Shown piece after piece: positions 50,374 through 62,480 of a stretch of DNA of 64,000 nt. The notes under the pieces were generated by a model, which was given only the letters and a program-made list of their open reading frames with translations, did not search any database and was not told the origin of the DNA. A program made the translations under genes and the position numbers. Position 1 is the stretch's first letter. Each line of letters starts with the position of its first letter. The stretch is from Saxidomus purpurata (taxonomy: Eukaryota > Mollusca > Bivalvia > Venerida > Veneridae): assembly GCA_022818135.1 (NCBI GenBank), contig JAFMSR010000001.1:34069463-34133462 (forward strand), read 5' to 3'.

Positions 50374-51592
50374 GTACTTGTATACCACATGAGCCTCAGA
50401 CCCTCTGGACGAAAATAAATTCCATGCATCCACCCACCCATGCATCCATCCATCTAACAATTATTTGCTCTTCCCACCTGACTTATTATTTCTGCGATAT
50501 TTGTACAAGCATAAGGTTTATTATCTTAAACAAGCATCTTCTTTGTGATGTTTCGGAAATCTAAGATTGATTTTATGATTTAATATGGGATATTTACGAC
50601 TGTCAGACAGCTCTGTCGCACACATATTTTAAAGAGCGTTTGGAAGATGGTAAGAACGAAACATTTTTAAATCATAAAAGCCTGATATTTAAATTCTTGC
50701 CTGCGAAAAATTCACCTTGACATATAAATATTGATAATAGGTTATATACATTTGTAAATACGATTATCAGTTTTAAGAATCAACTTTCTTTGCATTATTT
50801 GTTGGGCATTTTGTACACGTCAATCAGCAAAGCTTACTAAGCGCTTAACTATAAATGTATATATATCAAAGCGTCTATGCTATATCTATATTAGGCTGTT
50901 TTGAAGGCTTCACCCAGTATCGTAACAAGTTTCTTTGATGCACATAGTCAATATTCTCTTCCCCGAGCACTTAGCTACATCTATCAAAGCGTTTACTACC
51001 ACATCTTTAAGAGCTTGGCACTTGTATCAGCAGTTTCACCTGTCATTTACGAGGTCAAATTTTCAGTGCAAGTCAGAAACTCTGTTCTACAGGAACATAC
51101 ATTATACAGTTTAGATAGCAATATGCATTTGCTTTTTGGTTACGGTAGTTTTGGTACAGTGGTACTTCTCAATAGCGAGCACACTGGGGAACACATCATT
51201 TTGTTTGATAAGAGTGGTGATGTTCTGAAGAGGCTGATGTCTTATATAATTGACGCAACAGTACATATAATTATGATGTGTATTTATATAATGATCGTTG
51301 CTCTAGGGGGTTATTGGGGGTTGTTACACTATAGTTGTCGATTTGCAGATGTTGCAGATAACGATTGTTTATTTAAAATTTTACCACTTGGAACATTAAC
51401 TTATCTCTGCCATGGATCTATATGCATATAAAACGCCATTCACTACACTTGTGCTTGATGAATTGTATGAAACGCGTAGCACAGTTGATTTAGTAAATTA
51501 AATCGTAATTGTAAAGCCATATCAAGTCTTCTTAACTTAATTCATTATTTTAATTTTAATTCATTCTTTATCTCGGCTGAAGTATGAAAAGG
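50374..51592. other. Intergenic, with an unassigned frame at 50901-51431
   Basis: A 176-residue frame on the plus strand starts at 50901, the longest unexplained one in the window. Its C-terminal half has two hydrophobic stretches (about residues 118-142). No motif was recognised, and neither side shows splice or promoter logic. It may be a decayed mobile-element protein. Confidence 0.35.
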
Positions 51593-51874
51593 TTGTTGGG
51601 AATGCATTCAAATGTAATCGTGGAATAGAATTTTGGCTAGCTAAACCTCACGGACTATCTAGTATTTTCCAAAAAGGCATACACGCTTATCATGTGACGT
51701 GTTTTTAGCACAAATAAATTCAAAAAGTTATTGTTCCATCGTATGAGTGTGCGAATATTTCATTTCTTGAATTTTAAGGAATTATCACTATTTTTATAAA
51801 AATACTAGATAGTCCGTGAGGTTTAGCTCGCCAAAATTCTTTTCCACGATTACATATAAATGCATTCCCAACAA
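51593..51874. mobile_element. 282-bp MITE with ~76-bp inverted repeats
   Basis: The ends TTGTTGGGAATGCATT and AATGCATTCCCAACAA are exact reverse complements. Complementarity continues through GTAATCGTGGAA, GAATTTTGG and CTAAACCTCACGGACTATCT for about 76 bp per arm with few mismatches. About 130 bp of AT-rich centre, no coding capacity. Confidence 0.88.
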
Positions 51875-52689
51875 TCTGTGCGGACTTCAGAAAATCTCTC
51901 GCTCTAGATGTAAAATGTTTGCACAGCAGGGAGTTTGATGTTTTGTTTTAACTGTATGTCAAGATTATTCCATAGTTTGACAGACGATTATGCCATAGTT
52001 TGACAACTGATTTTCAAGCCGGTGTGCCATTGTTGTATAATTTTGAGAATTTCTTGTTTCGTATACAGTATCGGAAAATTAACCAGATATCTCCATTGTT
52101 ATACTTACAACCTCTTGACCTCATGCTAAGGTTTGATTAAACAAAACAGCGGTTTTTTTTAGTAAATTATAAAGCAAAGATAAGAAAAAAATCTAAGCCG
52201 TCATTTTCAGATACAAAATAGCAACCAAAAATAAAAAAGACCCACAAAAAGCAACAAAAAACATAGATTCGGATGTAAAATAAAAAAAAATACGAAAGGA
52301 TGAAAATATATTTGTGTATTTTGTCAAACTTACATCGATTCTATCAATGCCCCCACAAACCCGCCGATCAAACACCCTCGCCCAGACCAACCAAAAGTTC
52401 TGAAGTCAGTTATATACTTATAAGTAAAGATTGTAAAACGTCATGTGTTTATGTAAGTTTGTATTTCCGAAAGGGTGCCGTGTTATCCTTATCAGGTATC
52501 GAATCGATTCCATGAAGTAGTTTATATGTACTGCGTTAATGAAATCTACGAGAATTGATAAACGACACGCATTAGTATAGTGACTACATTTAAAGAAAAA
52601 CTGACCCGCATCGTTAATGCCATATTAACAAAAGCAATCGGGATTATGTCGTAAATTGTTGTAAAAGAGATCATTATTTAGGTTACTAC

Positions 52690-53990
52690 ATCGGTTTCTT
52701 ATACGAGTTTGCGTTAGATAGTATGACGAAACTATAGGTGATTATAACTTATTTGTCAGCTTGTTCTTGATTGATAAGAGTGTGTTAGCATTGCATATCG
52801 GTAGGTCAAGATTATTCCATAGATTTATTGAAATAAGTATTACTCATCATGAATATAATTCAATGCATCTAGACATAGTAATGAAGTTTGGGCTATTCCT
52901 AAGTTCGTTAAGTATCAGATTCACGAACTGTAGGTGAAAACAATGTTTGCATGGTAGCTTGAAGAAGATATTTGTTTTCTTATAAACTAAAAATATATAT
53001 ATCAGTTTTTGAATGGATCTACGATTTACACGAAAGACCCAACCAATTTCTTTGACTAAATTTTGAATAGATAAAGAAGTCTGCGACTATAAGAGCTACT
53101 TCATATTGAAGTCTTTCTACAGCGTCATTTTCGTATTGGGTACAACTATTCCATACACATACACAATACAAGTGATGCATACCTCAGCAAAGGTATGAGA
53201 TAAGATATGTAAATATTTGTAAGAGTACCACGCTTGACATTGTTTCCTAACAGTCTCATCAATTCAAAAATCCGAAATATGTTCGTTTCATAAACCATTT
53301 TTTATAGTCACCTAGATGATTATTGAAATTAACGAATTTCAAAAGTGTATTTCGGAAATAAAGTGCTGATACGTTTCTGTTGTTTCTTGCAAGTGTTCAA
53401 AAAAATAACTTCAGCTTAAGACGGACTGAATTTTACAAGCCATTAAAAATGTAAAGTAGTCGTTTGGTGTACTTTCAATAGTAGTTACATTTTTTGTATA
53501 TCATTAGAGGGAATGCTTATGAGCTATCGTTAAAGGCCCAATACTAAGGAAAGCAAAAATTCAAATATATTTTTAAAAGCACATGAATAAGTTATTTTTA
53601 ATAAAAAATGAAAGTTGGTATGTAGAGGTTCTAAATAAATCGCTGTACATGTACTATTTTTTTCTATGCATCATGAAGAAAGTTAAAAAGACCTGGGTGG
53701 TCATTTTGTCGATTCACTGAGATTTCAACATAAAACACATACTTTTCTTCGTGTTCCAAACTCTTTTTGTAAATTTTAACATGCAAATCTTCATTATTTT
53801 GTGTCTTGCATAAGGTAATATACTTGCCGTTGAAATAACTGTCACTTAATTTTTCGCTTAGTAGTGGACCTTAAACAAATAAACATGTTACACTAGACTA
53901 GGATGTACATGTACGATGTCATTTACGTATAATGAAAATAGAAGAGGTCCTAGTAACGAACCGTGTGGCACACTAGCACACTAGCATTAA
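52690..53990 (-). pseudogene. LINE RT C-terminal relic
   Basis: Minus-strand blocks: a decayed LLGPLLFSLYVNDIVH-like motif B (53985-53920), AVERLQYEVALIVAD (about 53115), ELRNSPNFITMSRCIELYS (about 52890) and NLWNNLDLPICNANTLLSIK (about 52800). The order matches RT palm, thumb and the 3' end of CR1/Jockey LINEs. Motif C is lost between 53900 and 53500. Confidence 0.75.
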
Positions 53991-53999
53991 CGGCTTTCT

Positions 54000-54880
54000 C
54001 TTCAGAAAAGGTGAATCCGACAAAATAACAGTGCGTGCAATTAACAAGGTAACTTGTAAACAGTTTAATTATGTAACCAGAGAACCATTTTTTTAAGTTT
54101 TAAAATAAGTCCCTTAAGGTAACTAACAAAACATTACAAATAGTGTACATATGTTTAAAAAGATTAAAACTGATTAGATTTTGACATTTACAATGCCAGT
54201 AAATAGCTACTTTTTGTTGTTGACTATGACCCAATATAACTACTTCGGAGAATTGAAGTATGAGAAATAAAAACATTTGTGTTTTCAGTTGCACTTATTA
54301 TGGCTATTTGCATTGATTATGCAATGACGAGTTGACAGTATATACGGCAGAATCGCCTGGGGGAATATAACAAACACAAAAATACGCATCATATTAATAT
54401 ATTTAGAATATGCGATAAAATTTAACCATACAAAACCTCTATGATCTATATTTAAAAGACTCAAATAATTCTTGTAACAGCTCTAGATTATAACACCACC
54501 ACTAGAGTGGCGAGCTTTTTAAGTTACATTTCGGTCTAAGACAATTTTAAACACTCATATCCATCAATTTAAATAATTCGTACAGATGGCTTTCACGTAC
54601 AAAATGTAAAAGTCTAAGGAAGAATGTCATAATCTATGACTAGTGTCATTTAACTTTGAGCATATTCCTTGGATATTCCAAAGGAGAAATGTTAGTAGTC
54701 CCTGATAATTAACCTATTTACTTTTGGTTTTATAACCCAAAGAATCAATCGTTCAGTATAAGTTTTGTCTTTCATTCTTGCGTTGATCATTGTTGGAAAT
54801 AGAATCTTCCGGTGGAATTGTATAGAGTTGGTGAACTAGTCACTGACACAGACGGTTTCACAGGATCTGCTTCCGCTTCC
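54000..54880. other. Intergenic, nothing recognised
   Basis: No coding similarity or clear repeat structure. Confidence 0.45.
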
Positions 54881-54884
54881 TTCA

Positions 54885-55640
54885 TATGCCTCTCTTATTG
54901 ATCCGTAGGAGTCACAGGTGGCGCCATGACATCGAAAGTAGTCGATGCCAACACAGAAACACCAGAAGTTCTCGAGGCCAAAGCACCGGGAGAATGTTAA
55001 TTTGTCGCCCAGGATGTGTATTCATGGCATCCTGGTACGATTTCAAAAGATGCTCGGAGCGCTGTGTAATTAAGCGTTTCTCTAGGTAGTCATTGAACAT
55101 CACCACAACTGGACGAGTTTTAGTTTTATAATATTTTGAGGACACTTTGTGTGTTCTTTCAATTTTCATATATTCACTAGCAAGGGCAATTCCAATGAAT
55201 TTTTTCCGATATAACCATGAACAAGTGTGACACAGGTCTCCAATTTACGCGAATCATACACGTTTTCTCCTCCGGGAATCCATAGAGCGAAAGGTAAAAT
55301 TCGCATCGACTGAGATTTAAAATCATCCGACACTGATTTTAACGTTTCAATTCTGATGTAATTCTGCCAACTTTATTCCTTTCATTCTGTAATGCTTAGC
55401 GCAGGTCAGCGTTTTAGACTCGAGTTCATCACATATTTTAGAATCCCTACTCGCTTCTACTTCCGTTACTCTATAATAAACATGTTTTACTTTCATTTTT
55501 ATTGTGGTAACACGCGTGTCCATTTTCGTGTGAGAAGATAACTGGGTTTCATTGAAATCAAGTTTGTTCAAACGTGTGTCTAGAGCCACAAACTGATCCA
55601 AAACAGTTTTTGAAAGTCTAAACTGACATTGTTCAAGCAC
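54885..55640 (-). pseudogene. L1/Tx1-like LINE ORF1 relic
   Basis: The minus-strand N-terminal piece (55640-55347) is a coiled coil with regular hydrophobic spacing, ending CDELESKTL. The next piece (55169-54912) has KIERTHKVSSK, TRPVVVMFNDYLEKRLI, the RRM-like RNA-binding core of L1-type ORF1 proteins (Transposase_22 family). A frameshifted stretch of about 180 bp joins them. No linked endonuclease or RT was found, so only ORF1 remains. Confidence 0.6.
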
Positions 55641-55649
55641 CAGACAACG

Positions 55650-58330
55650 AAACGTTCTGTAGGTACTTGGGGGAACCGTTCATATTCATGTATTGAACAT
55701 TTTAATATGGAACAAGGTTCTTCATAAGAGTATAGAAAGGACCAGTCGGGTTTTGGTAAACGTTCTTATTGGTCAAAGTGTTCATATTCATTGGCTGAAC
55801 ATAATTATTTTGTTGCTGAGGCGTTGCAATACATACCGTATCTGCCGGACATGATTTATACGAATCTATAGGGGAGGCGCGGGAATCTAGGCGTTTTTTT
55901 CTGGAACTGTGTTCAAACTTTATGTTTTCAAGGGATACAGGTGAAAACTGTCTCTTTTACAATTGTTAGTTTTGGAGCTATTTGTGTAACTGGTAATTAA
56001 AACTTTTTTATCTTTACCTTTAGATCTTCCATTTTTCTCCGTTTTTAAAGTATTTGTGCATTATTACTCAATGATTACGGCATTCCAATATAACCCAGTT
56101 AGATATTCCGTGAGCGAATATCCAGCACATATCTTACTTGAGGCAACACTATGCCATGTATTAGAGTTTTTCAATATAATTATTACTTATCGACAACCAT
56201 TTTCATAATTATTTACAATTTTAACCCAAAGAAAATAATGTTTGTCACCATATGTTAGACATATCCGTTCCGCACATTTTATATAAGTTAATCCATATTT
56301 AGTTTTCTGATTCTAAATACCGGTATTCACATTTTCGTCAGAGCTAAGTTTAACACGTCTTTACCGACCAAAACCTCTGTTAGTTTGGCAAAGTAGAACA
56401 ATGAATTTCATTTATTAATAAGCTTGTAATTATATTATCGCACTCGGTTGCTGACTAAACTTTTCCTCTCAGTATATATTCAATTAATTACTTGCAAATT
56501 ATACATTCATAATAAGGATGTAAATCAATGAATAGACCTAGAATATTTCTGTTTCAAATATTAAGCGATCTTATGTCTGATACATAAATGCATTGATTAT
56601 TTACCACTTTAGACAAGAAGAGCGATGTATGGTCACAACGGGCACGAAAGTTGCGATTACAGGTAAGGAACTTTTGACGTGTTGTATTTAGGTCCAAACA
56701 ATAAGGTGAATAATTAATATTAGTGAGCATTTGATTAATTTTTTTTTTCAAATTTTATCCTCATATACGAGAAAGTACATACATAGTCCCCGCTTGATCG
56801 TCCGTTATTCCGTCAAACTCTTGTCCGAGAGATAACTTGAAAGTACTAAATATATTGGGTTTATGTTTTACACACGGATATAATTATGTTATTTGGAAAC
56901 ATACATTGATAAAGAACAGTTACTCCACTATTGCCACTTTATTTTCACTGTATGAAATATGCAGGCTTTAGGGAGAAGTGAACCAATGTAATGGATTATA
57001 GTGAGCTTGTGAGTTGTGACTACGAACCATAACACTGACTTTGCATAATGTCTCTTTATCGTATGAAATTGTCTGTGACCTGAACAAGATTTCAAAAAAA
57101 AAATACAGAAACAAATTTTCTTGAATTAAAAATAGTGATGAAATGTATTTAAATGGAATGCAGTACCCGTAAACCATATCTCAACTTCATGCACTCACCA
57201 TTTTTGAAATGGTTCTCATTACATTTTGTAATCATACTTGAATGATTACTTATAATTATACCGGGAATATGACTCAAAACCTCTTGAAGGAATATAAATA
57301 ATATCTAAATGACACACTATAATAGAGTATTTAATCACACATTAGTTTTAATTTTTATTGTGAAATTATGATTGACCGGACATGTACTTAGTGATAGAGA
57401 GCATGTATAATAACTCTACGTTGCTATTGTTTACCTATCGTTGTTTCTCGTGACTTTAACATTGTAGGAACAAAGTCCCATCTTTATTTGATACATAAAG
57501 TCCCATTATCGCATTATTGGATGTTACATTACTCGTAGCTCTTACATGTAAAGAGAAAATTGTTACCGGCGAAATTGACTGTTATCTGTACGAAACATTG
57601 TTCTTACGTTACCGCAACCTACTGTTGGAGAGCAGTTATGAGATACAAAACCTGTGCAGTATGTCAGCATTTACAGTTAATATATTATAATCCCCAACCT
57701 AAGACTGAGAACTAGAAAGTTTCACCTAAGACTTCAACATTGCTACGTGTTGACGGGCATCAATTAGATATGACTTACAAAATTAATCGTGTGAGCTGTC
57801 ACTTACGACTGTCTAGTATATTTAATTTGAAGAATAATTTTATTGTTGGATTTTAAAAATCATCCAACATTTTAATAAAATGTCATTTTTAATGCGTACT
57901 GAATTGATAAATAATATCATCTAGTTACAATCCATTGTACACTTAAAAGATAGATTTAGGCCTCCACATAAAAAAACTTTATATATACATTTAACATTAG
58001 GCATGAGAAAAATCAGAAAAGAATTTATAATTAAAGGTACATGTATCTGTCTTTAACAATTTGCGCTATACTTTAATTGAAAGTTCATGCCATATAAAAA
58101 TGCATATACATTGTAACCTAGCATTTTCAATGATACTGCAGTTAATACGCGTTATGCAAACACATTGTTTTCACGAAGATGTGACCAAGACAAGAAAGTT
58201 CTGTCATTGTTCTTATCTGTTAATTCCTTTCGCAGTGAAAATGGGATTTTTAACAATTTACGAAGTTGTTGAAACGAAGGGCAATCTTCCTATAATCGAA
58301 TTTTATTTTATGTGTTCCAGTGAATTATAG
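55650..58330. other. Intergenic, no gene recognised
   Basis: AT-rich. The frame at 58061-58330 was examined as a possible 5' exon of the second IFI44-like gene but has no TLDc similarity. Confidence 0.45.
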
Positions 58331-58340
58331 AGTTTTCTCA

Positions 58341-58405
58341 GTGAAATAAAAGTGATAATCCACAATTTTGAAACAGTGGATTACCATTTTCATTTTCACT
58401 GTTTT
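58341..58405. repeat. Inverted repeat upstream of the second P-loop exon
   Basis: CAGTGAAATAAAAGTGATAA and its partner around GGATTACCATTTTCATTTTC then ACTG form a stem of about 28 bp with a short ATTTTGAAACA-type centre. It is probably a foldback-element remnant. Confidence 0.6.
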
Positions 58406-58471
58406 TGCAATCTTAAACCCTGACTAGCGTCAAAAAGTATACCAAGCATCATTAATGCTGCAAACCATGCG

Positions 58472-58499
58472 ACGATGACGTCGTTAAAATGACGTCATT
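58472..58499. promoter_or_regulatory. Candidate CRE/ATF site pair
   Basis: ATGACGTCG and ATGACGTCA, the second a perfect TGACGTCA palindrome, lie 7 bp apart and about 350 bp before the second P-loop exon. CRE octamers are bound by CREB/ATF family factors. Function here is unproven, and the pair could belong to a mobile element. Confidence 0.35.
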
Positions 58500-58845
58500 T
58501 GCGCTATGTTTTCTAATCATGACGTTTACTCACGATTTTGATATTTTATAGAAACAAACTCAATAGTAGTTATTGTCACTGGTGGCTGCGACACTCGTGA
58601 AAATATCACTTTTGGTGCCCACACGGTGAAATTATAACGTGATTGTACACCAAAACACGCACTTATCCTCTATATAACCCCGATTATTCTATATATGGCT
58701 TGTCTGCAATTTAACAGTTACACTTTTCGGAGCGCATGCTTTGAGGATGTGGTTAGGCGAAAATTATATTAGCATGTCAAACATGTGTAATGTCTTGCTG
58801 GTGCGCTTCGTCTTTTAAAAAAACATTTCTCTATATTTTCTATAG

Positions 58846-59061
58846 AAAGATGAAAACGAGACAAAGGTGACAGTAGCGAAGTTGGTAGAAGAACTGTCCG
58901 AGCTAGATGAAAAGCAATTGCGTGTACTTTGTGTCGGGAATGTAGGTAGTGGCAAAAGTAGTTTCATTGATTCCTTGGCATCTACTTTAAAAGGCAAACT
59001 TAATTTTAAAGCTTCGGATCGATGTGCAAAGGCCAGAGAATCTTATTCCATGACGGAAAAG
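58846..59061 (+). CDS. IFI44-like: Second IFI44-like P-loop exon (partial gene)
   Basis: A 216-nt segment between acceptor TTTTCTATAG (ending 58845) and donor GTATAT at 59062, phase 0 to 0 exactly as gene 1 exon 3. It encodes 72 residues with P-loop GNVGSGKSS after the strand LRVLCV and followed by FIDSLASTLKG. Alignment with gene 1 exon 3 is clear around the P-loop (VGSGKSS against IGSGKSS, SLAST against TLATV) and weak outside it, so this is an old paralogue. No TLDc exon is visible between 48362 and 58845, and no switch or G4 exon between 59062 and 64000. Those exons may lie downstream of the window. Alternatives are an alternative GTPase module spliced to gene 1, or an exon-level relic. 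Confidence 0.75.
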
Positions 59062-60870
59062 GTATATTATAAACTTTATAATATATGTTGTGTACTAAAT
59101 CTGTATACTCAGGTAGATGCACGTACACAATAATTATAACTAATACAGATTACATGAGCCTGTATGATAATTGTTTTTTGTGTATTCTTTGACAAACACT
59201 CAATTTTAGTACTATACATTATTTAGAGGATAATCAATGCCTTATCATAAGTACGCACAGGCCTATTCTTTTAAAATGGCCTTACAGTGAAGCAGTGAAA
59301 ATATCTGCTGCTGTAAAAAGTGAGATATGCATTATTATATATTTTCACGTGTAGCTTATAAGTTCAGAACATCAGGCAGAGTACTTCTGCGATACACCAA
59401 ACTATTTGGAAATGTTTTAGATGGTTAAATGTACAAAGTTTCAACTACCAACTGTAATACAATTTGTGAAATGTAACGAACTGTACTGTTGTAATACGCA
59501 TAAAATGTGACATCAGAATAGTAAAATTCGAAGAACCTCTCTATTGAAGCGATACTATTTCGTCGCCTTATTCTTAAAATGGCCTATCAACAATTTTGCT
59601 ATTTTGAGAAAAATGACGTTGAACATTTTCAACTTTCATAACTTTTATCTGTTACGTCCCAATGAAATGATACTTTGGAGTTCGACAATCAGTATTTATA
59701 TGAAACATAGTCACATATCAATATATCATTATGTCAAATGAGTTTGGAGAAAAATGAACTATTTTTAGACGTCTATATAGCTAGTACCCGAATTCGTTCT
59801 ACCGAATTGTATGCATTCATATATATGAACAAAAGCTGAAAACAACTTAAAATCATAGCAGTATTTTATGAAAAGGGAAATCTATCAGATGGAATACCGA
59901 TTGCTTTCAAACAACAATAATACATTCTTTATATTGTGCTTTAATAACAGAAGTTTCTCTTCTTGTCAATATTGTTGTTGTTGTTAAAACTGGAGTTAGA
60001 GCAAACTCATTCTAAGATTATATTTAGTCATGTGACTAAGAATCTTCACATTATTGGCTACAACACATGTTTAGACTAAAATTGAAGTAACAGGATGGAG
60101 ATGTGATATAATATAGGCCAAGTACCTCGTATTATAGTGGACATAGAGCAAATACATATTCGGGATCTCACTTTCTATGACGTCAATGTGCAAAAGGAAA
60201 GTTTTGGTTGATAGAGCTATTTTGTACAAAATGGTGGAAAGGACATTTTTAGACTAAGGCGACGATTTGTTAATGTTCTCAATTAAAGAAAGGTCGAGAA
60301 GATCGCATATTTGTTATTCACGTTTAAACTGGAATAAGGACTAGTATTTAAAGTGTTGATGCAAAACTTCGGCATAACTAAATATTGTAGAAACTGGAGA
60401 ATGACCACATGTGTAGTTTTTTTAATGATTATCAAAACTAAGAATTATATACATGCACTCAGGAATAAGAATGCGGGACAAATACTAGTGCTGCTTAGTG
60501 ACAATCAATTTTCTTCATTCGATATAACTGTGCTATTGGAGGGCGATTTTTATATGTGATATGTATAAGAGCACTGGAGTGCAATGCATTCACTTTATTG
60601 ACACGATCATTTACCGTTCCATCAATCAAGTCTGCTAGTCGCAACGTAATAGTTGTCCAAATTTGCGTTTATCGTGCGTATAACGTACATGTAACGTACT
60701 TATAACATGCTTGTGTTTTTCGTGTATATCGTATATCATATCGTATCATTCATCTTACAACGTGCACGCACCTTATACTATACAAGATGAACGATTTCCG
60801 AGGTACGAGTCACAATAAGCCTATACGGTTAACGATTGGATGTTTTATCTAGTCGCGTGATTATTTCATT
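59062..60870. other. Downstream of the second P-loop exon, no exon recognised
   Basis: No segment resembling gene 1 exon 4 (a DxxG block in a 150-nt phase-0 exon) was found. Small frames have no domain. Confidence 0.45.
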
Positions 60871-60874
60871 TAGT

Positions 60875-61432
60875 GTGTTCGGGTCCGCAAAAGGAATGCT
60901 GACTTTTATTGGCGTCTATTTGTAGATGATACTGCCGTTTGCCTTGCAGTTACTTCCCTTTCCGATAGTCAAAGGTTACAAAATGATCTCTCTAAGTTAG
61001 AAACTTGGGGACAATAATTATTGTAGGACATGGAATTTAACCCTAGTAAATGCCAGGTCCTCGATATTACCCGCAGTAGAAAACCCATCCACTTCCCTTA
61101 AAAGATTCATGGCCAAACAGTCTCGCTGGTTAAGGATGCAAAATACCTTGGTGTAGACACCAACCAAGGTTTATGCTGGAATACACACATCTCAAGAATA
61201 ACGACAAACGCAAACTAAAGACTAGACTTCCTCAAACGTAACATCAAAACAAAACATGAAAATATAAAAAAATCACTCTCTTACTAATTTATTTATTCAA
61301 AACCTGGAGATAGTCCAGCGACGCACAATCAGATGGGTAAAAAGATATTACTATAGAGATACTAGTGTGACAGACCTGCAAAATACCCTTGACTGGAGCA
61401 CCATTGAATTCCACTGAAAGGAGGCAGCTCTC
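60875..61432 (+). pseudogene. Jockey-like LINE RT fragment, 5' of a nested insertion
   Basis: Plus-strand blocks with frameshifts: LFVDDTAVCLAVTSLSDSQ (motif C, with FADD changed to FVDD), LQNDLSKLETWG, MEFNPSKCQVLDITRSRKPI, AKYLGVDT-like text, ITTNAN, IVQRRTIRWVKRYYYRDTSV and LDWSTIE. This is the RT palm and thumb to the C-terminal region of a Jockey-type LINE. Confidence 0.8.
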
Positions 61433-62260
61433 TCATAAATTCACATATTTGTTGTGACGTTTCTGACATTTCTGGGAGGGCAGGGCCACCCCAAGTCTTG
61501 CCTAAGCTGACCCTTTCCGCACTGTAATCAGCTTTTGCTTTTTTCATCTTAAAATAAAACGTTTTTATTGAAAAAATCTTGGAAATTATAGATCTATTTA
61601 GAATTTACTGTAGAAGTAGAAAAATAATTGATTGAATTTATTTACTGATGTATACTTACCTATTTATTCCTTTGATAACATCTATTGATTTATTTTTACT
61701 TATTTATTTATTCATTTAGTCTATTTAAAGTTACTTATCTATTTATTTACTTATTTATTACCATATTACGCTTATTTCCCTTTACTTGTCTGATGGATCT
61801 CGGACAGGTCCCGACCGCATTTACCGTTTCAGTTATGTCTTTCCAAATTTCATCTGCTTTCCTTTTACTGCCGTTAATATGTTTGGCATTAAGTTCAGTA
61901 TATTTAATCTCCATCATGTCTCGCAAGACAGTTGTTTCACGAACAATGAATTGTTTAGACCTGAACTGTTTGCTATCCGAATTGCTCGCCATGTTTTTGA
62001 CAGTCGTCTGACATTTGTACGGGAAAATTACGTCACGATTTTGTTGCATTCTGGGATATTGTGGTAAATTTAACCTTAGGTTAAAATATACCAAATCTGG
62101 TTAACTTACCGCGAGGTAAATTGCGTTTATACAAACGTTTAACAAAACTGGTAACTTAACCACGATTTAACCACTGTGTAATTTTAACCATGGTCAATTT
62201 AACCATTGTTTATACAAATGGTTGCAGGTGTCAAACCACCTATTTGAAATTAGTTATGTT
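61433..62260 (-). mobile_element. Harbinger-type Myb/SANT gene fragment nested in a LINE
   Basis: On the minus strand a 115-residue frame (62094-61747) has SKQFIVRETTVLRDMMEIKY, then KADEIWKDITETVNAVG and TCPRSIRQVKGN, a Myb/SANT-like DNA-binding domain of the type found in Harbinger/ISL2EU second proteins and NAIF1. The matching downstream part (KADYSAERVSLGKTWGGPA, then LPEMSETSQQ) is at 61547-61440 in another frame. Between them lies a TATT-rich microsatellite (61600-61765). Inverted TTTAACC/GGTTAAA words cluster at 62060-62210. It interrupts the LINE between 61432 and about 62260. Confidence 0.7.
61600..61765. repeat. TATT-rich microsatellite
   Basis: Repeated TTTATTTA and TTATTTACTTATTTA words over about 160 bp, splitting the Myb/SANT coding fragment. 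Confidence 0.7.
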
Positions 62261-62480
62261 CTACAAAATATAATACACTCTTGTAGCAATCTCCCTACCC
62301 GGTTACCTTGAAGTCTCAAACAGGTTAACAAGACATATGCATCCCATTAATCTCCGCCAAACCGATGTAAACTCGGACTCCTTCAAATTCTCGTTTGACC
62401 CCCATACCAAAGTCCTGTTGAATATGTTACCCACGCATATTGCGGCCCTACCTGCAAGCAGGCAGTGGCCAAGCTAAGTT
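62261..62480 (+). pseudogene. Jockey-like LINE C-terminus, 3' of the nested insertion
   Basis: The plus strand resumes with VAISLPGYLEVSNRLTRHMH, then PINLRQTDVNSDSFKFSF and LNMLPTHIAALPA. These are the block of this LINE class following the RRTIRW region, ending close to a stop. Its colinearity with 60875-61432 shows that one LINE was split by the insertion. Confidence 0.8.

Noticed and set aside
50901..51431. Possible TLDc exon for the second IFI44-like locus
   Set aside because: It lacks the [12 protein letters not shown] and AFLF signatures. No alignment with gene 1 exon 1.
54886..55089. Plus-strand arginine-rich frame
   Set aside because: It is the antisense shadow of the L1-like ORF1 relic, whose minus-strand motifs are recognisable.
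58061..58330. Possible first coding exon of the second IFI44-like gene
   Set aside because: It has no TLDc or linker similarity and ends in a stop with no donor that keeps the phase.
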